Assembly: GCA_021732025.1 (NCBI GenBank)
Contig: JAKFVU010000014.1
Location: forward strand, 1 to 64,000
DNA from: Candidatus Obscuribacterales bacterium
GTDB taxonomy: Bacteria; Cyanobacteriota; Vampirovibrionia; Obscuribacterales; Obscuribacteraceae
Length of the DNA: 64,000 nt
Reading direction: 5' to 3'
Shown here: positions 36,417 through 45,776 of the stretch, in pieces
Position numbering within the stretch: the first letter of the stretch is position 1
Layout of the letters: each line of letters opens with the position of its first letter
The notes under the pieces: generated by a model
What the model saw: the letters and a program-made list of their open reading frames with translations, nothing else
Database searches by the model: none
What the model was told of the DNA's origin: nothing
Translations under genes and position numbers: made by a program

Positions 36417-37079
36417 TTAAGTAGATACCTTCGACTGCAATGCCTTCAAAATATCAGCGAATATTGCATCTTGCTCGCCTTCGCCATTAACTGCTGAGAC
36501 AAGCCCTTTACTACCGTAGTAATCTATCAATGGCGCAGTCAATTCGTGATAGATACTGAGTCTTTGCTTAACCAATTCAGGCTTGTCATCTGAGCGGTGC
36601 GAAAGTTCGGTGCCGCATTGGTCGCAAACGCCTTCTTTAGCAGAAGGTGAAAACTTGACGTGATAAACAGCATTGCAAGCTTTATTAGGGCAGACCCGAC
36701 GGCCAGTAATGCGCTCTTCTAAAATAGAATCGCTAGTTTGCAAATCAATTACAACATCGAGCGAAGCCTTAAGTTCGGCCAGTAGGCCATCAAGACTTTC
36801 AGCCTGGGCGCGGTTTCTTGGGAAGCCGTCAAGAATGAAGCCTTTGGCACTTTCTGGCTGACTGAGTTTTTCGCGAAATAGATCGATCAAAACTTGGTCA
36901 GGCACCAACTGCCCTTTGTCCATATACTCCTTTGCAGCCAGACCAGCTTTAGTGCTGTTTTTAACAGCCTCACGCAAAAGGTCTCCAGATGACAAATGCA
37001 GCAGTGAAAACTTAGTCGAAAGCTTTTTGCACTGTGTACCTTTGCCAGCTCCAGGAGCGCCTAAAAACAGAATGCGCAT
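36417..37079 (-). CDS. adk: Adenylate kinase, zinc-LID type
   Basis: This enzyme interconverts ATP and AMP with two ADP. The P-loop is GAPGAGKGTQ (about residues 7-16), and the AMP-binding FILDGFPRNRAQA and DLQTSDSILEERITGRRVC follow. The long LID domain carries CPNKAC and CDQCG, a four-cysteine zinc site typical of Gram-positive and some deep-branching bacteria. It begins on the base after the secY stop. Confidence 0.97.
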   Translation of the reverse strand: MRILFLGAPGAGKGTQCKKLSTKFSLLHLSSGDLLREAVKNSTKAGLAAKEYMDKGQLVPDQVLIDLFREKLSQPESAKGFILDGFPRNRAQAESLDGLLAELKASLDVVIDLQTSDSILEERITGRRVCPNKACNAVYHVKFSPSAKEGVCDQCGTELSHRSDDKPELVKQRLSIYHELTAPLIDYYGSKGLVSAVNGEGEQDAIFADILKALQSKVST

Positions 37080-38531
37080 TTAGATTTCCTTTTTGTCTTG
37101 TGATTTGAATAAGCCACGCGCTTGATATTTCGAAGATAGAGCGTGGGTGAGAATCTGGCGTTGGGTATCGATGGCGACACCAACCAGAATAATTAGAGAG
37201 GTACTACCAAGGCCTTGCAATGTAGTCACCTGTGTCCATTGCTCGATGTGAATTGGAGCAATGGCAATAACTGCTACTGAAGCAGCACCGATGAAAGTAA
37301 GACGATTAAGGGTCTTCTCTAAGAAGTCAGCTGTGGGCCGACCTGGGCGAACCCCTTGAATAGCGCGGCCACTTCTTCTTAGGTTCTCAGACATATCGCG
37401 CACGGGCAAAATGATTGATGAGTAGAAGAAAGCAAAGAAGAGAATCAAACAGAAATACACCAAAGAGTGCTCCCAGCGGTAATAAGAGAAGGCATTAGCG
37501 CCTTCTTGTGCCAGAAAGGCCCAAGTGTCTTTGGCCCAAGTTTGCTGGCAAAGGCTAACGAAACCGGCTCCAATACCAGGTATATCTTTGATGACGTTGT
37601 AGACAACCTGACCAGGATCGGTCTTTTGCTGGGCCATGAACTGCATGATTGTCGATGGGAACATCAAAAGCGATGAAGCAAAGATGATGGCCATAACTCC
37701 AGATGGGTTAACAGGCAGATACATGTAGTCTTCTGGTGCAGCAAATATTTGCCGGCCGACATTGCGCCTTGAGCCCATCACCATAACTTTGCGAACGCCC
37801 TGTTGCAGGCGCACGATAAAAGCAACAACTAATAGGAAGAAGATCACTAGGGCGGTCACACCCCAAACCGGGGCTTGACCAGTCTGCACTGATTCATAAG
37901 TGTTTTTGATCATGACGGGCATACGAGCAGCAATACCAAGGAAGATCAAAAGTGAGGCACCGTTGCCGACACCACGCTCGGTAATTAGTTCACCCATCCA
38001 CATGATAAAGACAGCACAGGATGTCAGGATAATAGTGGTATTGATGAGAAACAGCGGGCCTGGTGTGATTACCACACCAGGAATACGAGACAACAGCTGA
38101 GCCAACATGAACGACTGAAAAACAGCGAGAAAGACAGTGGCCACGCGCGAAATTTGAGCGAGCTGGCGACGACCTTGTTCACCTTGTTCTTTTTGCAAAT
38201 TTTCTAGTTTTGGAATAACCACTGTCATCAACTGCATGACAATCGACGACGTGATGAATGGTCCAATACCCATTGAGAAAACAGAAAGCTTATTCAAGGC
38301 GCCGCCAGTGAATAAGTCGATCATGCCTAGCAAGTTTTGCGCTAGTTCAGGGTGTTTAGTAAAGGCACCAGGATCAACACCAGGAATCGGGACATGGACG
38401 CCTAGGCGATAGAGGAAGATCATTGTCAGGGTGAAAATGACTCTCTCTTTTAGACCCGGTGCACTGAGTAAGGCGAGCCAGTCTTCTGGGCCCCCAATCT
38501 TTGCACCACGTTTGCTCACACTCTCTGACAT
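37080..38531 (-). CDS. secY: Protein translocase subunit SecY
   Basis: The channel-forming subunit of the Sec translocon has ten predicted membrane helices over 483 residues. The plug/TM2 region is GALNKLSVFSMGIGPFITSSIVMQ-like, the RGVGNGASLLIF segment is family-defining, and the C-terminal RRSGRAIQGVRPGRPTADFL loop binds ribosome and SecA. It starts with ATG preceded by AGGGGAA. A hairpin lies between rplO and this gene, so it may have its own promoter. Confidence 0.97.
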   Translation of the reverse strand: MSESVSKRGAKIGGPEDWLALLSAPGLKERVIFTLTMIFLYRLGVHVPIPGVDPGAFTKHPELAQNLLGMIDLFTGGALNKLSVFSMGIGPFITSSIVMQLMTVVIPKLENLQKEQGEQGRRQLAQISRVATVFLAVFQSFMLAQLLSRIPGVVITPGPLFLINTTIILTSCAVFIMWMGELITERGVGNGASLLIFLGIAARMPVMIKNTYESVQTGQAPVWGVTALVIFFLLVVAFIVRLQQGVRKVMVMGSRRNVGRQIFAAPEDYMYLPVNPSGVMAIIFASSLLMFPSTIMQFMAQQKTDPGQVVYNVIKDIPGIGAGFVSLCQQTWAKDTWAFLAQEGANAFSYYRWEHSLVYFCLILFFAFFYSSIILPVRDMSENLRRSGRAIQGVRPGRPTADFLEKTLNRLTFIGAASVAVIAIAPIHIEQWTQVTTLQGLGSTSLIILVGVAIDTQRQILTHALSSKYQARGLFKSQDKKEI

Positions 38532-38588
38532 TCTGTTCCCCTATTCTCTTTGCAAGCTTAAGCAGGCTTTGCAAGATCTGTTCTTCAA

Positions 38589-38617
38589 CTTGTAATTGTA
38601 GGCTCTATTACTAACAA
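38589..38617 (-). promoter_or_regulatory. Possible promoter for the secY-adk-map-infA segment
   Basis: Minus-strand TTGTTA (38617-38612) and TACAAG (38594-38589) are 17 bases apart, ~60 bases before the secY ATG and after the hairpin that may end rplO transcripts. Matches are four of six at each box, so this is weak. Confidence 0.28.
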
Positions 38618-38654
38618 AGCTCTGTTGCTGCAGTAAAAAATAGCAAAATATTAG

Positions 38655-38686
38655 AACGCTCCAGCAGATAGAACTACTGGAGCGTT
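38655..38686 (-). terminator. Hairpin with U-rich tail between rplO and secY
   Basis: A perfect 10-bp stem AACGCTCCAG/CTGGAGCGTT with a 12-base loop lies 23 bases past the rplO stop. On the transcribed strand it is followed by CTAATATTTTGCTATTTTTTA. It could be a partial terminator or attenuator that sets the ratio of upstream to downstream products. Confidence 0.55.
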
Positions 38687-38708
38687 GCAATTTTCAACTA
38701 GTTCAAGA

Positions 38709-39188
38709 CTAGCGATTTTTTGGATTGCGGGTTGGTGCAGCTGGTTGAATTACTTCATACGAGCCGCCAGCAGCCTGAATCTTATCAATCGCGCCTTGGG
38801 AGAAGTGATGAGCGCTTACTTTCACAGCAACTTTCAAATCACCATTGCCAAGTACTCTCAAACTATCGTTGTGCTTGCGAATAACGCCATGTGCAACAAG
38901 AGCTTCTGGAGTCGCTTCAGTGTTAGCAGGCAATACGTTTAAAGCATCTACGTTGATGATTACCCAATCGCGTCCTGGTACTGAATCGAAATTGTGAATC
39001 TTAGGTAGTCTTCTGAACAACGGTGTTTGACCGCCTTCAAAACCAAATCTTCTAGCTTCACCAGATCTTTGACCTTGTCCGTTGTGACCACGGGTAGAGG
39101 TTTTACCGTGTCCGGAAGCGCGGCCGCGACCTACTCTTTTTCTTTTCTTGCGTGACCCTTGGTCTGGTCTTACTTCATCAATTTCCAT
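38709..39188 (-). CDS. rplO: 50S ribosomal protein L15
   Basis: The basic N-terminal half has KRKRVGRGRASGHGKTSTRGHNGQ and FEGGQTPLFRRLPK, both family hallmarks. The C-terminal globular part ends in a Gly/Ser loop (AAGGSYEVIQPA). At 159 residues it is ~15 longer than the E. coli protein. It is the last gene before the possible internal terminator. Confidence 0.96.
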   Translation of the reverse strand: MEIDEVRPDQGSRKKRKRVGRGRASGHGKTSTRGHNGQGQRSGEARRFGFEGGQTPLFRRLPKIHNFDSVPGRDWVIINVDALNVLPANTEATPEALVAHGVIRKHNDSLRVLGNGDLKVAVKVSAHHFSQGAIDKIQAAGGSYEVIQPAAPTRNPKNR

Positions 39189-39270
39189 CTATTCTCCTTT
39201 GCCTCACGCCGCCAATTAGTTAAATGACGACTCGGCTGACTTTTACTTCGTACTTGTATTTAAGAGCTAA

Positions 39271-39486
39271 TTACTTAGCTTTCTTGGCGCCTTTTTCAGC
39301 GGCAGCAGCTTCTTTCTCTTCAACCACAGTGACTAAGTGATGAACTTTGTTCACCATGCCACGGATAGTTGGGCTGTCAGCGTGCAATACACTGCTGTTG
39401 AACTTGCGTAGTCCAAGCGCGCGAACGACTTTCTTCTGGTCGTCTCTCTTACCGACGAGACCCTTCGTTAAAGTTATCCGTAACAT
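39271..39486 (-). CDS. rpmD: 50S ribosomal protein L30
   Basis: It begins MLRITLTKGLVGKRDDQKKVVRALGL, the bacterial L30 strand-helix core, and has VRGMVNKVHHLV (here IRGMVNKVHHLV). Lys/Ala-rich residues 58-71 extend the usual ~60-residue protein. Photosynthetic cyanobacteria lack L30, so its presence is informative for placement. Confidence 0.93.
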   Translation of the reverse strand: MLRITLTKGLVGKRDDQKKVVRALGLRKFNSSVLHADSPTIRGMVNKVHHLVTVVEEKEAAAAEKGAKKAK

Positions 39487-39558
39487 TTCGACCCCTCAAT
39501 TGAACTTTAGATTTGTGTGCTTGAACAGTAACTATTGACTATATGCAGTGCTTTTCAG

Positions 39559-40191
39559 TTATGAGAACAACTGACGAATGCTTACGCCTCTTAGACGAGC
39601 AGCATCTTCATAGGTTCTCAAACCTTTGAGACCAGCAACTGTAGCGCGAGCTACGTTTAGTGGTGAACGTGATCCTAATGATTTAGAAAGCACATCGCCC
39701 ACACCAGCAAGTTCAAGAATGGCGCGAGCAGCACCACCGGCGATTACTCCGGTACCTTTAGCAGCTGGTTTTAAAAGAATGCGGCTAGCGCCGGTCTTTC
39801 CAGTAATTGTGTGAGGAATTGTGGTGCCTACTAGAGGAACTGAAACAAGAGATTTTCTTGCATCAACAACGCCCTTTTGAATGGCCGATACAACTTCGGA
39901 TGCTTTACCAACACCGATGCCGACTTGACCTTTGCCGTTACCGACAGCAACCACTGCGCGGAACGAGAGCTTTTTACCACCCTTAACTACTTTAGTTACG
40001 CGGCGAACTTGAATGATTTTTTCTTCCCATTCAGATTCAACACGCTCACGCTTGTTGTCATCCGGACGACGACTAGGGCCACCATCGCGGCCACCACCAC
40101 CAGGTCCGCGACGGCCGCGACGAGCGCCATCGGGAGCTGCTACTGGAGCAATTGCATCCTCGATTCCGGCAACCTTATCTTCTCTGTCCAT
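39559..40191 (-). CDS. rpsE: 30S ribosomal protein S5 with Arg/Gly-rich N-terminal extension
   Basis: The S5 core (about residues 50-210) includes [31 protein letters not shown] and the [19 protein letters not shown] segment. The first ~45 residues are an Arg/Gly-rich, RGG-like extension ([15 protein letters not shown]) absent from E. coli S5, likely disordered and RNA-interacting. It is 210 residues against ~167 usual. Confidence 0.95.
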   Translation of the reverse strand: MDREDKVAGIEDAIAPVAAPDGARRGRRGPGGGGRDGGPSRRPDDNKRERVESEWEEKIIQVRRVTKVVKGGKKLSFRAVVAVGNGKGQVGIGVGKASEVVSAIQKGVVDARKSLVSVPLVGTTIPHTITGKTGASRILLKPAAKGTGVIAGGAARAILELAGVGDVLSKSLGSRSPLNVARATVAGLKGLRTYEDAARLRGVSIRQLFS

Positions 40192-40230
40192 CTAGAAGTA
40201 CCCTCAAATATCTTTAAACTGTTTTTGTAC

Positions 40231-40593
40231 TTAGAACTCAAGTCCAGCTTCACGAGCGGCTTCTGCCACTGCAGCAACACGGCCATGGTAGATGTAGCCA
40301 CCACGATCGAATACAACTGAATCAATCCCTTTAGCTTTTGCGCGTTTGGCAACAAGAGCACCAACGGTCTTAGCTGATTCAACGTTCCAGGTCTTGGAGT
40401 CTTTCAGCTCAGCATCTAAAGTGCTTGCCATAACTAGTGTTTTGGCGGTTGTATCGTCGATGATTTGAGCATAAATATGCTTGTTCGAACGATATACGCA
40501 AAGCCGCGGACGCTCAGTGCTACCAGACAACCGGCGACGGATGCGGTAGTGAACTTTGATGCGATTGAGCTTTCTGTCTAGCTTCTTAATCAT
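40231..40593 (-). CDS. rplR: 50S ribosomal protein L18
   Basis: The 120-residue 5S-rRNA-binding protein has [27 protein letters not shown] and the C-terminal [28 protein letters not shown], the standard family ending. It is 17 bases downstream of rplF. Confidence 0.97.
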   Translation of the reverse strand: MIKKLDRKLNRIKVHYRIRRRLSGSTERPRLCVYRSNKHIYAQIIDDTTAKTLVMASTLDAELKDSKTWNVESAKTVGALVAKRAKAKGIDSVVFDRGGYIYHGRVAAVAEAAREAGLEF

Positions 40594-40610
40594 TATCGGT
40601 CCTCTATAAA

Positions 40611-41156
40611 TTACTTCTTCTTACCAGCAGCTTTACCAGCTTTACGGCGGATAACTTCACCGGCATATTTGACGCCCTTACCTTTGTAAACTTCAGGTGG
40701 ACGCTTTTCGCGAATAAAGGACGCAATATCACCAACTGCTTGCTTGTCGATACCACTGACGGTAATGACGTTACCTTTACCGACCACAATCGTGACGCCA
40801 GCAGGTGGCTGAATTTCGACTGGGTGAGAATAACCTAGTTGCATTACCAACTTGGTACCATCCATGGCGGCGCGATAGCCAACGCCGACGATTTCAAGGT
40901 TGCGATCGAAACCTTCACTAACACCTTTGACCATGTTGGCCAAAAGAGTACGGCTCAAACCATGCAAGCTACGAGTAGTTCTGTTCTCAGAATTACGGGT
41001 GACTGTGATTTTGCCATCTTCATGCTTGAAAGACATCTCAGGGACAAAAGTACGCTCTAATTGTCCTTTAGGTCCTTTGATGACCACTTTGTGATCATCA
41101 ATCTGAACCGTCACGCCAGATGGCACTGGGATTGGTGCTTTACCGATACGAGACAT
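40611..41156 (-). CDS. rplF: 50S ribosomal protein L6
   Basis: It is a two-domain duplication starting [15 protein letters not shown]. The C-terminal signature is [23 protein letters not shown]. It is 181 residues, normal length. It contacts the sarcin-ricin region near the GTPase centre. Confidence 0.97.
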   Translation of the reverse strand: MSRIGKAPIPVPSGVTVQIDDHKVVIKGPKGQLERTFVPEMSFKHEDGKITVTRNSENRTTRSLHGLSRTLLANMVKGVSEGFDRNLEIVGVGYRAAMDGTKLVMQLGYSHPVEIQPPAGVTIVVGKGNVITVSGIDKQAVGDIASFIREKRPPEVYKGKGVKYAGEVIRRKAGKAAGKKK

Positions 41157-41188
41157 TGCTCTTAACTCCTACCTACTTATTTCTTTGC

Positions 41189-41590
41189 TTACCAGACTTC
41201 GGCAACGACTTCACCGCCGAGGTTGCTCTTGCGAGCTTGGCGATCGGTCATTAGCCCGCGGCTGGTGCTAACTATTGCTACGCCCATACCGTTATAAACT
41301 CTAGGCACTTTTTTGGATGGGCGGTAAACCCGTAGACCAGGCTTAGACACGCGCTTCAAACCTTGAATTACGTGCTCGCCCTTACTGCCGTATTTGAGAA
41401 CAATGCGCATGCGTTGTTCAGGAGAGCCTAAGGCTCTTGTTTCGAATGAAGAAATGAATCCTTCATTACGCAACAGCTCGGCAATAGCTACCTTCGCCTT
41501 GGAGGCGGGCATCTCAACGGCCGGAGCCTGAACGCGGATGGCGTTTCTAATACGTGTGAACATGTCCGAAATTGGATCTGTGACCGGCAT
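41189..41590 (-). CDS. rpsH: 30S ribosomal protein S8
   Basis: It starts DPISDMFTRIRNAIRVQ and has VIQGLKRVSKPGLRVYRPSKKVPRVYNGMG and STSRGLMTDRQARKSNLGGEVVAEVW, all S8 hallmarks for 16S central-domain binding. It is 133 residues. In some bacteria S8 represses its own operon; no such site was identified here. Confidence 0.97.
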   Translation of the reverse strand: MPVTDPISDMFTRIRNAIRVQAPAVEMPASKAKVAIAELLRNEGFISSFETRALGSPEQRMRIVLKYGSKGEHVIQGLKRVSKPGLRVYRPSKKVPRVYNGMGVAIVSTSRGLMTDRQARKSNLGGEVVAEVW

Positions 41591-41600
41591 TTGCTATCTC

Positions 41601-41807
41601 CTACCAGCTAGACTTGGTGAGTCCAGGAATCAAACCTTCGTGAGCCATTTTTCTTAGGCAACAGCGGCACAAGCCAAAGTCGCGATAAACCGCTCTGGGC
41701 CGCCCGCATATGCGACAGCGATTGTGCAAGCGCACCTTCGGGTATTTGCCTTTGGCGACCAATACCTGGCGCTTATGCTCCTTATCAACCATGGATGTTT
41801 TAGCCAC
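41601..41807 (-). CDS. rpsN: 30S ribosomal protein S14, zinc-binding type
   Basis: The short (68-residue) form has CRICGRP (Cys31, Cys34) and CRCC (Cys47, Cys50), the C+ zinc-dependent type, with the family ending [16 protein letters not shown]-like. Its location inside the spc segment between rplE and rpsH is the ancestral order; cyanobacteria carry S14 elsewhere. Confidence 0.96.
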   Translation of the reverse strand: MAKTSMVDKEHKRQVLVAKGKYPKVRLHNRCRICGRPRAVYRDFGLCRCCLRKMAHEGLIPGLTKSSW

Positions 41808-41848
41808 GTTGTGCTTTCCTCTCCTTACGACTCTTCTTTAAAATCTAA

Positions 41849-42403
41849 CTATTGACTGACGTTTTGTTTCTTGAAGGGCATGCCCATGGCGGCTAGCAGT
41901 GCATACGCTTCTTGATCTGTTGGGGCAGTGGTGACGATGGAAATATCCATGCCGCGTACTGCATCGATTGATTCATAATTGATTTCAGGGAAAATCAATT
42001 GCTCCTTGATACCAACGGAGAAATTGCCGCGACCATCAAACGATTTACCAGACAAACCGCGGAAGTCGCGGATTCTTGGTAGTGAAATGTGAATGAGCTT
42101 AGCCAGGAAGTTCCACATGCGCTCTCCGCGAAGAGTGACTGAGGCACCGACAGGCATACCCTTTCTCAATTTGAAAGTAGCGATGGATTTCTTGGCGCGA
42201 TTTGTCACTGGCTTTTGGCCGGCGATAATGCCCAATTCTTTGACGCCATTTTCAATTGCTTTAGCGTTGCTGGTGGCTTCGCCCAAACCCATGTTGATTA
42301 CAACTTTGACGATGCGGGGAACCTGCAAGTCATTCTTGTAGCCAAATTGTTTTTTCAGACTATCTCTTACCTGGGTTTGGTAATTTTCTTTGATATCGAA
42401 CAT
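41849..42403 (-). CDS. rplE: 50S ribosomal protein L5
   Basis: The 184-residue 5S-rRNA-binding protein has [23 protein letters not shown]-like [27 protein letters not shown], and [24 protein letters not shown]. It is complete and follows rplX by 73 bases. Confidence 0.97.
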   Translation of the reverse strand: MFDIKENYQTQVRDSLKKQFGYKNDLQVPRIVKVVINMGLGEATSNAKAIENGVKELGIIAGQKPVTNRAKKSIATFKLRKGMPVGASVTLRGERMWNFLAKLIHISLPRIRDFRGLSGKSFDGRGNFSVGIKEQLIFPEINYESIDAVRGMDISIVTTAPTDQEAYALLAAMGMPFKKQNVSQ

Positions 42404-42476
42404 TGCCTTCTACCTTACTTTTGATTAGCTGCTTTAAGAGACGGTCTTTGTCGTCTCTGCTTCTTATATATAGGTC

Positions 42477-42920
42477 TTAAACGCCTAGCTCTTTACGGAA
42501 CTCAGCTCTAACAGGTTTCTTCTTCTCGTTGGAGTAGAGCATTACTTTGCAAGCAAACAAAGGTGCTTCTTGCTTGATGATGCCGCTCTTGCCATAAGCA
42601 TTTTTTGCTTTGACGTGACGAGTGACGACGTTAACGCCTTCAACAAGAATTTTGCCGAGCTTAGGGAATACCTTAAGCACTTTGCCAATCTTGCCTCTGT
42701 CTCCTTCAAGCTTTTGGCCATTTTTCTTGGTGCGTGTTCTGCAGCCAGAGATAACCATAACTAGATCGCCGCGTTTGACGTGAACCGATGGCACCAGGTT
42801 GGTGGCACTTGGTTTAACGAGAGCGCGTGAGATAACTTGCTTGTTGCCCATTTTGACTTTGGTCTTAATGGGAGCGTTGGTGTAGCGCACCGACATTTCT
42901 TTTTTAGCTGTGTAAGCCAT
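42477..42920 (-). CDS. rplX: 50S ribosomal protein L24 with N-terminal extension
   Basis: The KOW core HVKRGDLVMVISG...GDRGKIGKVLKVFPK starts only at about residue 47, and VEGVNVVTRHVKAK is the downstream signature. Typical L24 starts at the KOW domain, so the first ~46 residues (AYTAKKEMSVRYTNAP and on) are an added basic segment. The loop after VISG is also lengthened by ~10 residues (RTRTKKNGQKLE). It starts two bases after the rplN stop. Confidence 0.93.
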   Translation of the reverse strand: MAYTAKKEMSVRYTNAPIKTKVKMGNKQVISRALVKPSATNLVPSVHVKRGDLVMVISGCRTRTKKNGQKLEGDRGKIGKVLKVFPKLGKILVEGVNVVTRHVKAKNAYGKSGIIKQEAPLFACKVMLYSNEKKKPVRAEFRKELGV

Positions 42921-42922
42921 TT

Positions 42923-43291
42923 TTAGAGAACCTCCGGAGCCAATGAGATGATCTTGGTGAAGTTCTTGTCTCTAAGTTCACGTGCGATTGGTCCAAACAC
43001 ACGAGTACCTTTTGGGTTGCCGTCTTTTTGCACAATCACAGCAGCGTTGTCGTCAAAGCGGATGGTTGAACCATCTGGACGACTGACGTTCTGTTTGACA
43101 CGTACAACAACTGCACGGACAACTTCAGACTTCTTCACGGGCATGTTAGGTAGAGCATCTTTGACAGTAGCCACGATGACATCGCCAACAGTTGCAAATG
43201 TTTTGTTCGAACCGCCCAGGACCCGGATGCACAAGAGCTCTCTGGCTCCGGTGTTATCAGCACAGGTCAATCTAGTTTCTTGCTGAATCAT
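42923..43291 (-). CDS. rplN: 50S ribosomal protein L14
   Basis: It is a complete 122-residue L14: [44 protein letters not shown] and the final [12 protein letters not shown]. The start overlaps the rpsQ stop by four bases. Confidence 0.97.
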   Translation of the reverse strand: MIQQETRLTCADNTGARELLCIRVLGGSNKTFATVGDVIVATVKDALPNMPVKKSEVVRAVVVRVKQNVSRPDGSTIRFDDNAAVIVQKDGNPKGTRVFGPIARELRDKNFTKIISLAPEVL

Positions 43292-43563
43292 GAGGCAGAT
43301 ACCTCGCTAGCTTTATTAGAGATGGCATGGCCAGTCACTTCAACTACGGTGAATCTTTTGTCTTTGGACAATGGACGGCATTCTTCAATGCGAACCACGT
43401 CGCCCATTTGACACTTGTTTTCAGCATCGTGAGCTTTGAACTTGCGCGTCTCGGCAATTTGCTTCTCATACTTGTGGTGCGGTGAACGGCTTTCAACAGC
43501 TACTACAACTGTCTTATCCATTTTGTTGGATACAACCTTCCCGACTAATACCTTCTTTGGCAT
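43288..43563 (-). CDS. rpsQ: 30S ribosomal protein S17
   Basis: This OB-fold protein of 91 residues has [24 protein letters not shown]-equivalent [11 protein letters not shown], and [23 protein letters not shown]. It lies 61 bases after rpmC. Confidence 0.97.
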   Translation of the reverse strand: MPKKVLVGKVVSNKMDKTVVVAVESRSPHHKYEKQIAETRKFKAHDAENKCQMGDVVRIEECRPLSKDKRFTVVEVTGHAISNKASEVSAS

Positions 43564-43624
43564 TTCTCGACCCCTTAGTCTCTCTCTTTAACTCAGTCCA
43601 GCAATCTAAATTCGATCTAGATTC

Positions 43625-43825
43625 TTAAGCAGTGACAAAAATGACTTTTTCAGTAGCCACTGTCAGCAGTTGCGCTAGTTTTTTTCTTTCTAGACGCAAT
43701 TTAGCTGGACTCTCTAACTTTCTTAGAGCCAACTGAAAACGCAGGTCGACGATTGTCTTACGAGTCTCATCAATACGTGCATTCAGCTCCTCAGGGGAAA
43801 GCTCTCTCATTTCTCGCACTCTCAT
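43625..43825 (-). CDS. rpmC: 50S ribosomal protein L29
   Basis: It is a two-helix protein of 66 residues: [31 protein letters not shown], followed by a second basic helix. Its ATG overlaps the rplP stop in ATGA. Confidence 0.95.
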   Translation of the reverse strand: MRVREMRELSPEELNARIDETRKTIVDLRFQLALRKLESPAKLRLERKKLAQLLTVATEKVIFVTA

Positions 43826-44247
43826 TTCGCGGCTCCTCCGGCATGCCTTTCAATTACACGGCATTTAACAGGTAACTTCTGGGCGGCCAATTCGAGCGCG
43901 TGGTGCGCATCTTTCTGGGCCACTCCGGACATTTCAAACATTACGCGTCCGGTTTTGACAACGGCTACCCAGAATTCTGGGTTACCTTTACCGGAGCCCA
44001 TTCTGGTCTCGGCTGCTTTCTTAGTTACAGGCTTGTCTGGAAAAACGCGAATCCACATTTTTCCGCCGCGGCGTACACTACGCACCATGGCTTTACGAGC
44101 TGCTTCTATTTGGCGTGAAGTAATCCAGCAAGGCTCGAGTACTTGCAAACCGTAGTCGCCGAATTGAACTTCGACTCCTCTTGATTCAGCGCCGCACATG
44201 CGACCGCGCTGCATCTTTCTATATTTTGTTCTTTTGGGCATTAACAT
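43822..44247 (-). CDS. rplP: 50S ribosomal protein L16
   Basis: It begins [17 protein letters not shown] and has [30 protein letters not shown], which includes the arginine-containing PVT.KPAE..MG.GKG motif next to the peptidyl-transferase centre. The first ATG is spaced correctly from AGG at the rpsC end. It is 141 residues. Confidence 0.97.
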   Translation of the reverse strand: MLMPKRTKYRKMQRGRMCGAESRGVEVQFGDYGLQVLEPCWITSRQIEAARKAMVRSVRRGGKMWIRVFPDKPVTKKAAETRMGSGKGNPEFWVAVVKTGRVMFEMSGVAQKDAHHALELAAQKLPVKCRVIERHAGGAAK

Positions 44248-44250
44248 GGG

Positions 44251-45030
44251 TTATTGACCTGCCTTCCTGGGTCTACGACCAGACTTAACTGGATCTCTCG
44301 CATCTTGGTTATTTTTGCGAGCTCCGCCTTCTTGTGAACGTTCTTGTTGCGTCTTGATGTTTGGAGGTGACCATTGACCAGGCTCCAACTCACCGCGGAA
44401 GATCCACACCTTAATGCCGATGATACCCATCATGGTATTTCCTTCAGCAGTGGCATAGTCGATATCGGCACGCAGGGTTTGTAGTGGAATACGACCTTCT
44501 TTGGCCCATTCTGTACGAGCGATTTCAGCACCGCCCAAACGGCCGGCAACCATGATTTTGACGCCGATAGCACCAGCGCGCATACAACGTTGCATTGCTT
44601 GCTTCATGGCACGACGGAAGGCAACACGCTTCTCTAATTGCTGAGCGATTGACTCGGCAACAAGCTTAGCTTCTAGGTCAACACGGTTAACTTCAAGGAT
44701 GTTGATCTTGATGTCGAGACCAGTGCGATTTAGCAAGGCACGTAATTTCAAGCTCAGGTTTTCGATGCCCTGGCCACCTTTACCTACAACCACACCAGGT
44801 CTGGCTGTGTAGATATCGATTGTTACTTGATCTGCTTTTCTAGAAATTTCTACTTTGGAGCAACCGGCGCCAGAGAGTTCTTTCTTTAGGTAGGCTCTTA
44901 GGCGAGCATCCTCTTCAATAAGAGGAGCAACGTCTTTCTTCTGAACAAACCAGTTAGAAGCCCAGCCCCGGTGAATACCGACGCGAAAACCAACAGGATT
45001 TACTTTCTGACCCAACTTCTTAGTCCTCAC
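44251..45030 (-). CDS. rpsC: 30S ribosomal protein S3
   Basis: It starts [21 protein letters not shown]. The KH domain follows with [18 protein letters not shown], and the C-terminal domain has [15 protein letters not shown] and [26 protein letters not shown]. It is 259 residues, longer than E. coli because of a Lys/Arg-rich tail. The start is GTG at 45030; the TTG five codons later (45015) has a better spaced GAGGA and may be the true start. Confidence 0.95.
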   Translation of the reverse strand: MRTKKLGQKVNPVGFRVGIHRGWASNWFVQKKDVAPLIEEDARLRAYLKKELSGAGCSKVEISRKADQVTIDIYTARPGVVVGKGGQGIENLSLKLRALLNRTGLDIKINILEVNRVDLEAKLVAESIAQQLEKRVAFRRAMKQAMQRCMRAGAIGVKIMVAGRLGGAEIARTEWAKEGRIPLQTLRADIDYATAEGNTMMGIIGIKVWIFRGELEPGQWSPPNIKTQQERSQEGGARKNNQDARDPVKSGRRPRKAGQ

Positions 45031-45075
45031 TTACTCTAACTCGAGTCTTTTGACTCGTAATTTGACTCTTAAACT

Positions 45076-45423
45076 CTAAATATCCGAAAGTTTCAGCGTG
45101 ATGTGGCTGGAGCGCTTAAGGATGGGATAAGCCCGGCCTCTTGCTCTTGGCTGGAAGCGTTCCAGAGTTGGTCCCTGGTCGCAGAATGCTTCTACTACTT
45201 TGAATTTGTCAGCTTCCGACTCTGAGACGGCTTGCTTTTCGGCATGCGTGAGGTTGGAAACGGCTGAATAAAGCAGCTTCTCAACGACGCGAGCGGCAGT
45301 GTAAGGCATGAACTTGAGCATAACTCTAGCTTCGCCAACTTCTTTACCGCGAATCTCGTTGACTACACGGCGCACCTTCCGCGGTGACATTCTGATCCAT
45401 TTTGCGCAAACTTTGCTTTCCAC
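45076..45423 (-). CDS. rplV: 50S ribosomal protein L22
   Basis: It has IRMSPRKVRRVVNEIRGK at the N-terminus and the tunnel-lining hairpin CDQGPTLERFQPRARGRAYPILKRSSHITLKL. It is 115 residues, beginning with GTG. It is one of two proteins (with L4) narrowing the exit tunnel. Confidence 0.97.
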   Translation of the reverse strand: MESKVCAKWIRMSPRKVRRVVNEIRGKEVGEARVMLKFMPYTAARVVEKLLYSAVSNLTHAEKQAVSESEADKFKVVEAFCDQGPTLERFQPRARGRAYPILKRSSHITLKLSDI

Positions 45424-45480
45424 TTTTGCGATCCTTCTAACTAAATTCCGGTCTAACTTACTGCCAGTACTAACTTAGAG

Positions 45481-45762
45481 TTAGCCTCTTTTGCCAGTTT
45501 TGTCTCCGCCGGCGTGTCCTTTGAACAGTCTGGTGGGAGCGAACTCACCGAGACGGTGGCCAATCATTTGTTCAGTCACGTAGACCGGAACATGTTTGCG
45601 GCCGTTGTATATAGCGATTGTGTGGCCAATCATTTCGGGCACAATCATCGAAGCGCGAGACCAGGATTTGATAACGCGTTTGTCGCCTTTCTTATTCATC
45701 TCATCAACTTTTTTAACGAGTGCTGGATGAACGAATGGTCCCTTTTTAAGTGATCGAGACAC
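45481..45762 (-). CDS. rpsS: 30S ribosomal protein S19
   Basis: It starts [19 protein letters not shown], with [45 protein letters not shown], essentially the full S19 consensus. The start is GTG with AGG upstream, 14 bases after rplB. Confidence 0.97.
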   Translation of the reverse strand: MSRSLKKGPFVHPALVKKVDEMNKKGDKRVIKSWSRASMIVPEMIGHTIAIYNGRKHVPVYVTEQMIGHRLGEFAPTRLFKGHAGGDKTGKRG

Positions 45763-45776
45763 TTAAACCTCCAAAA

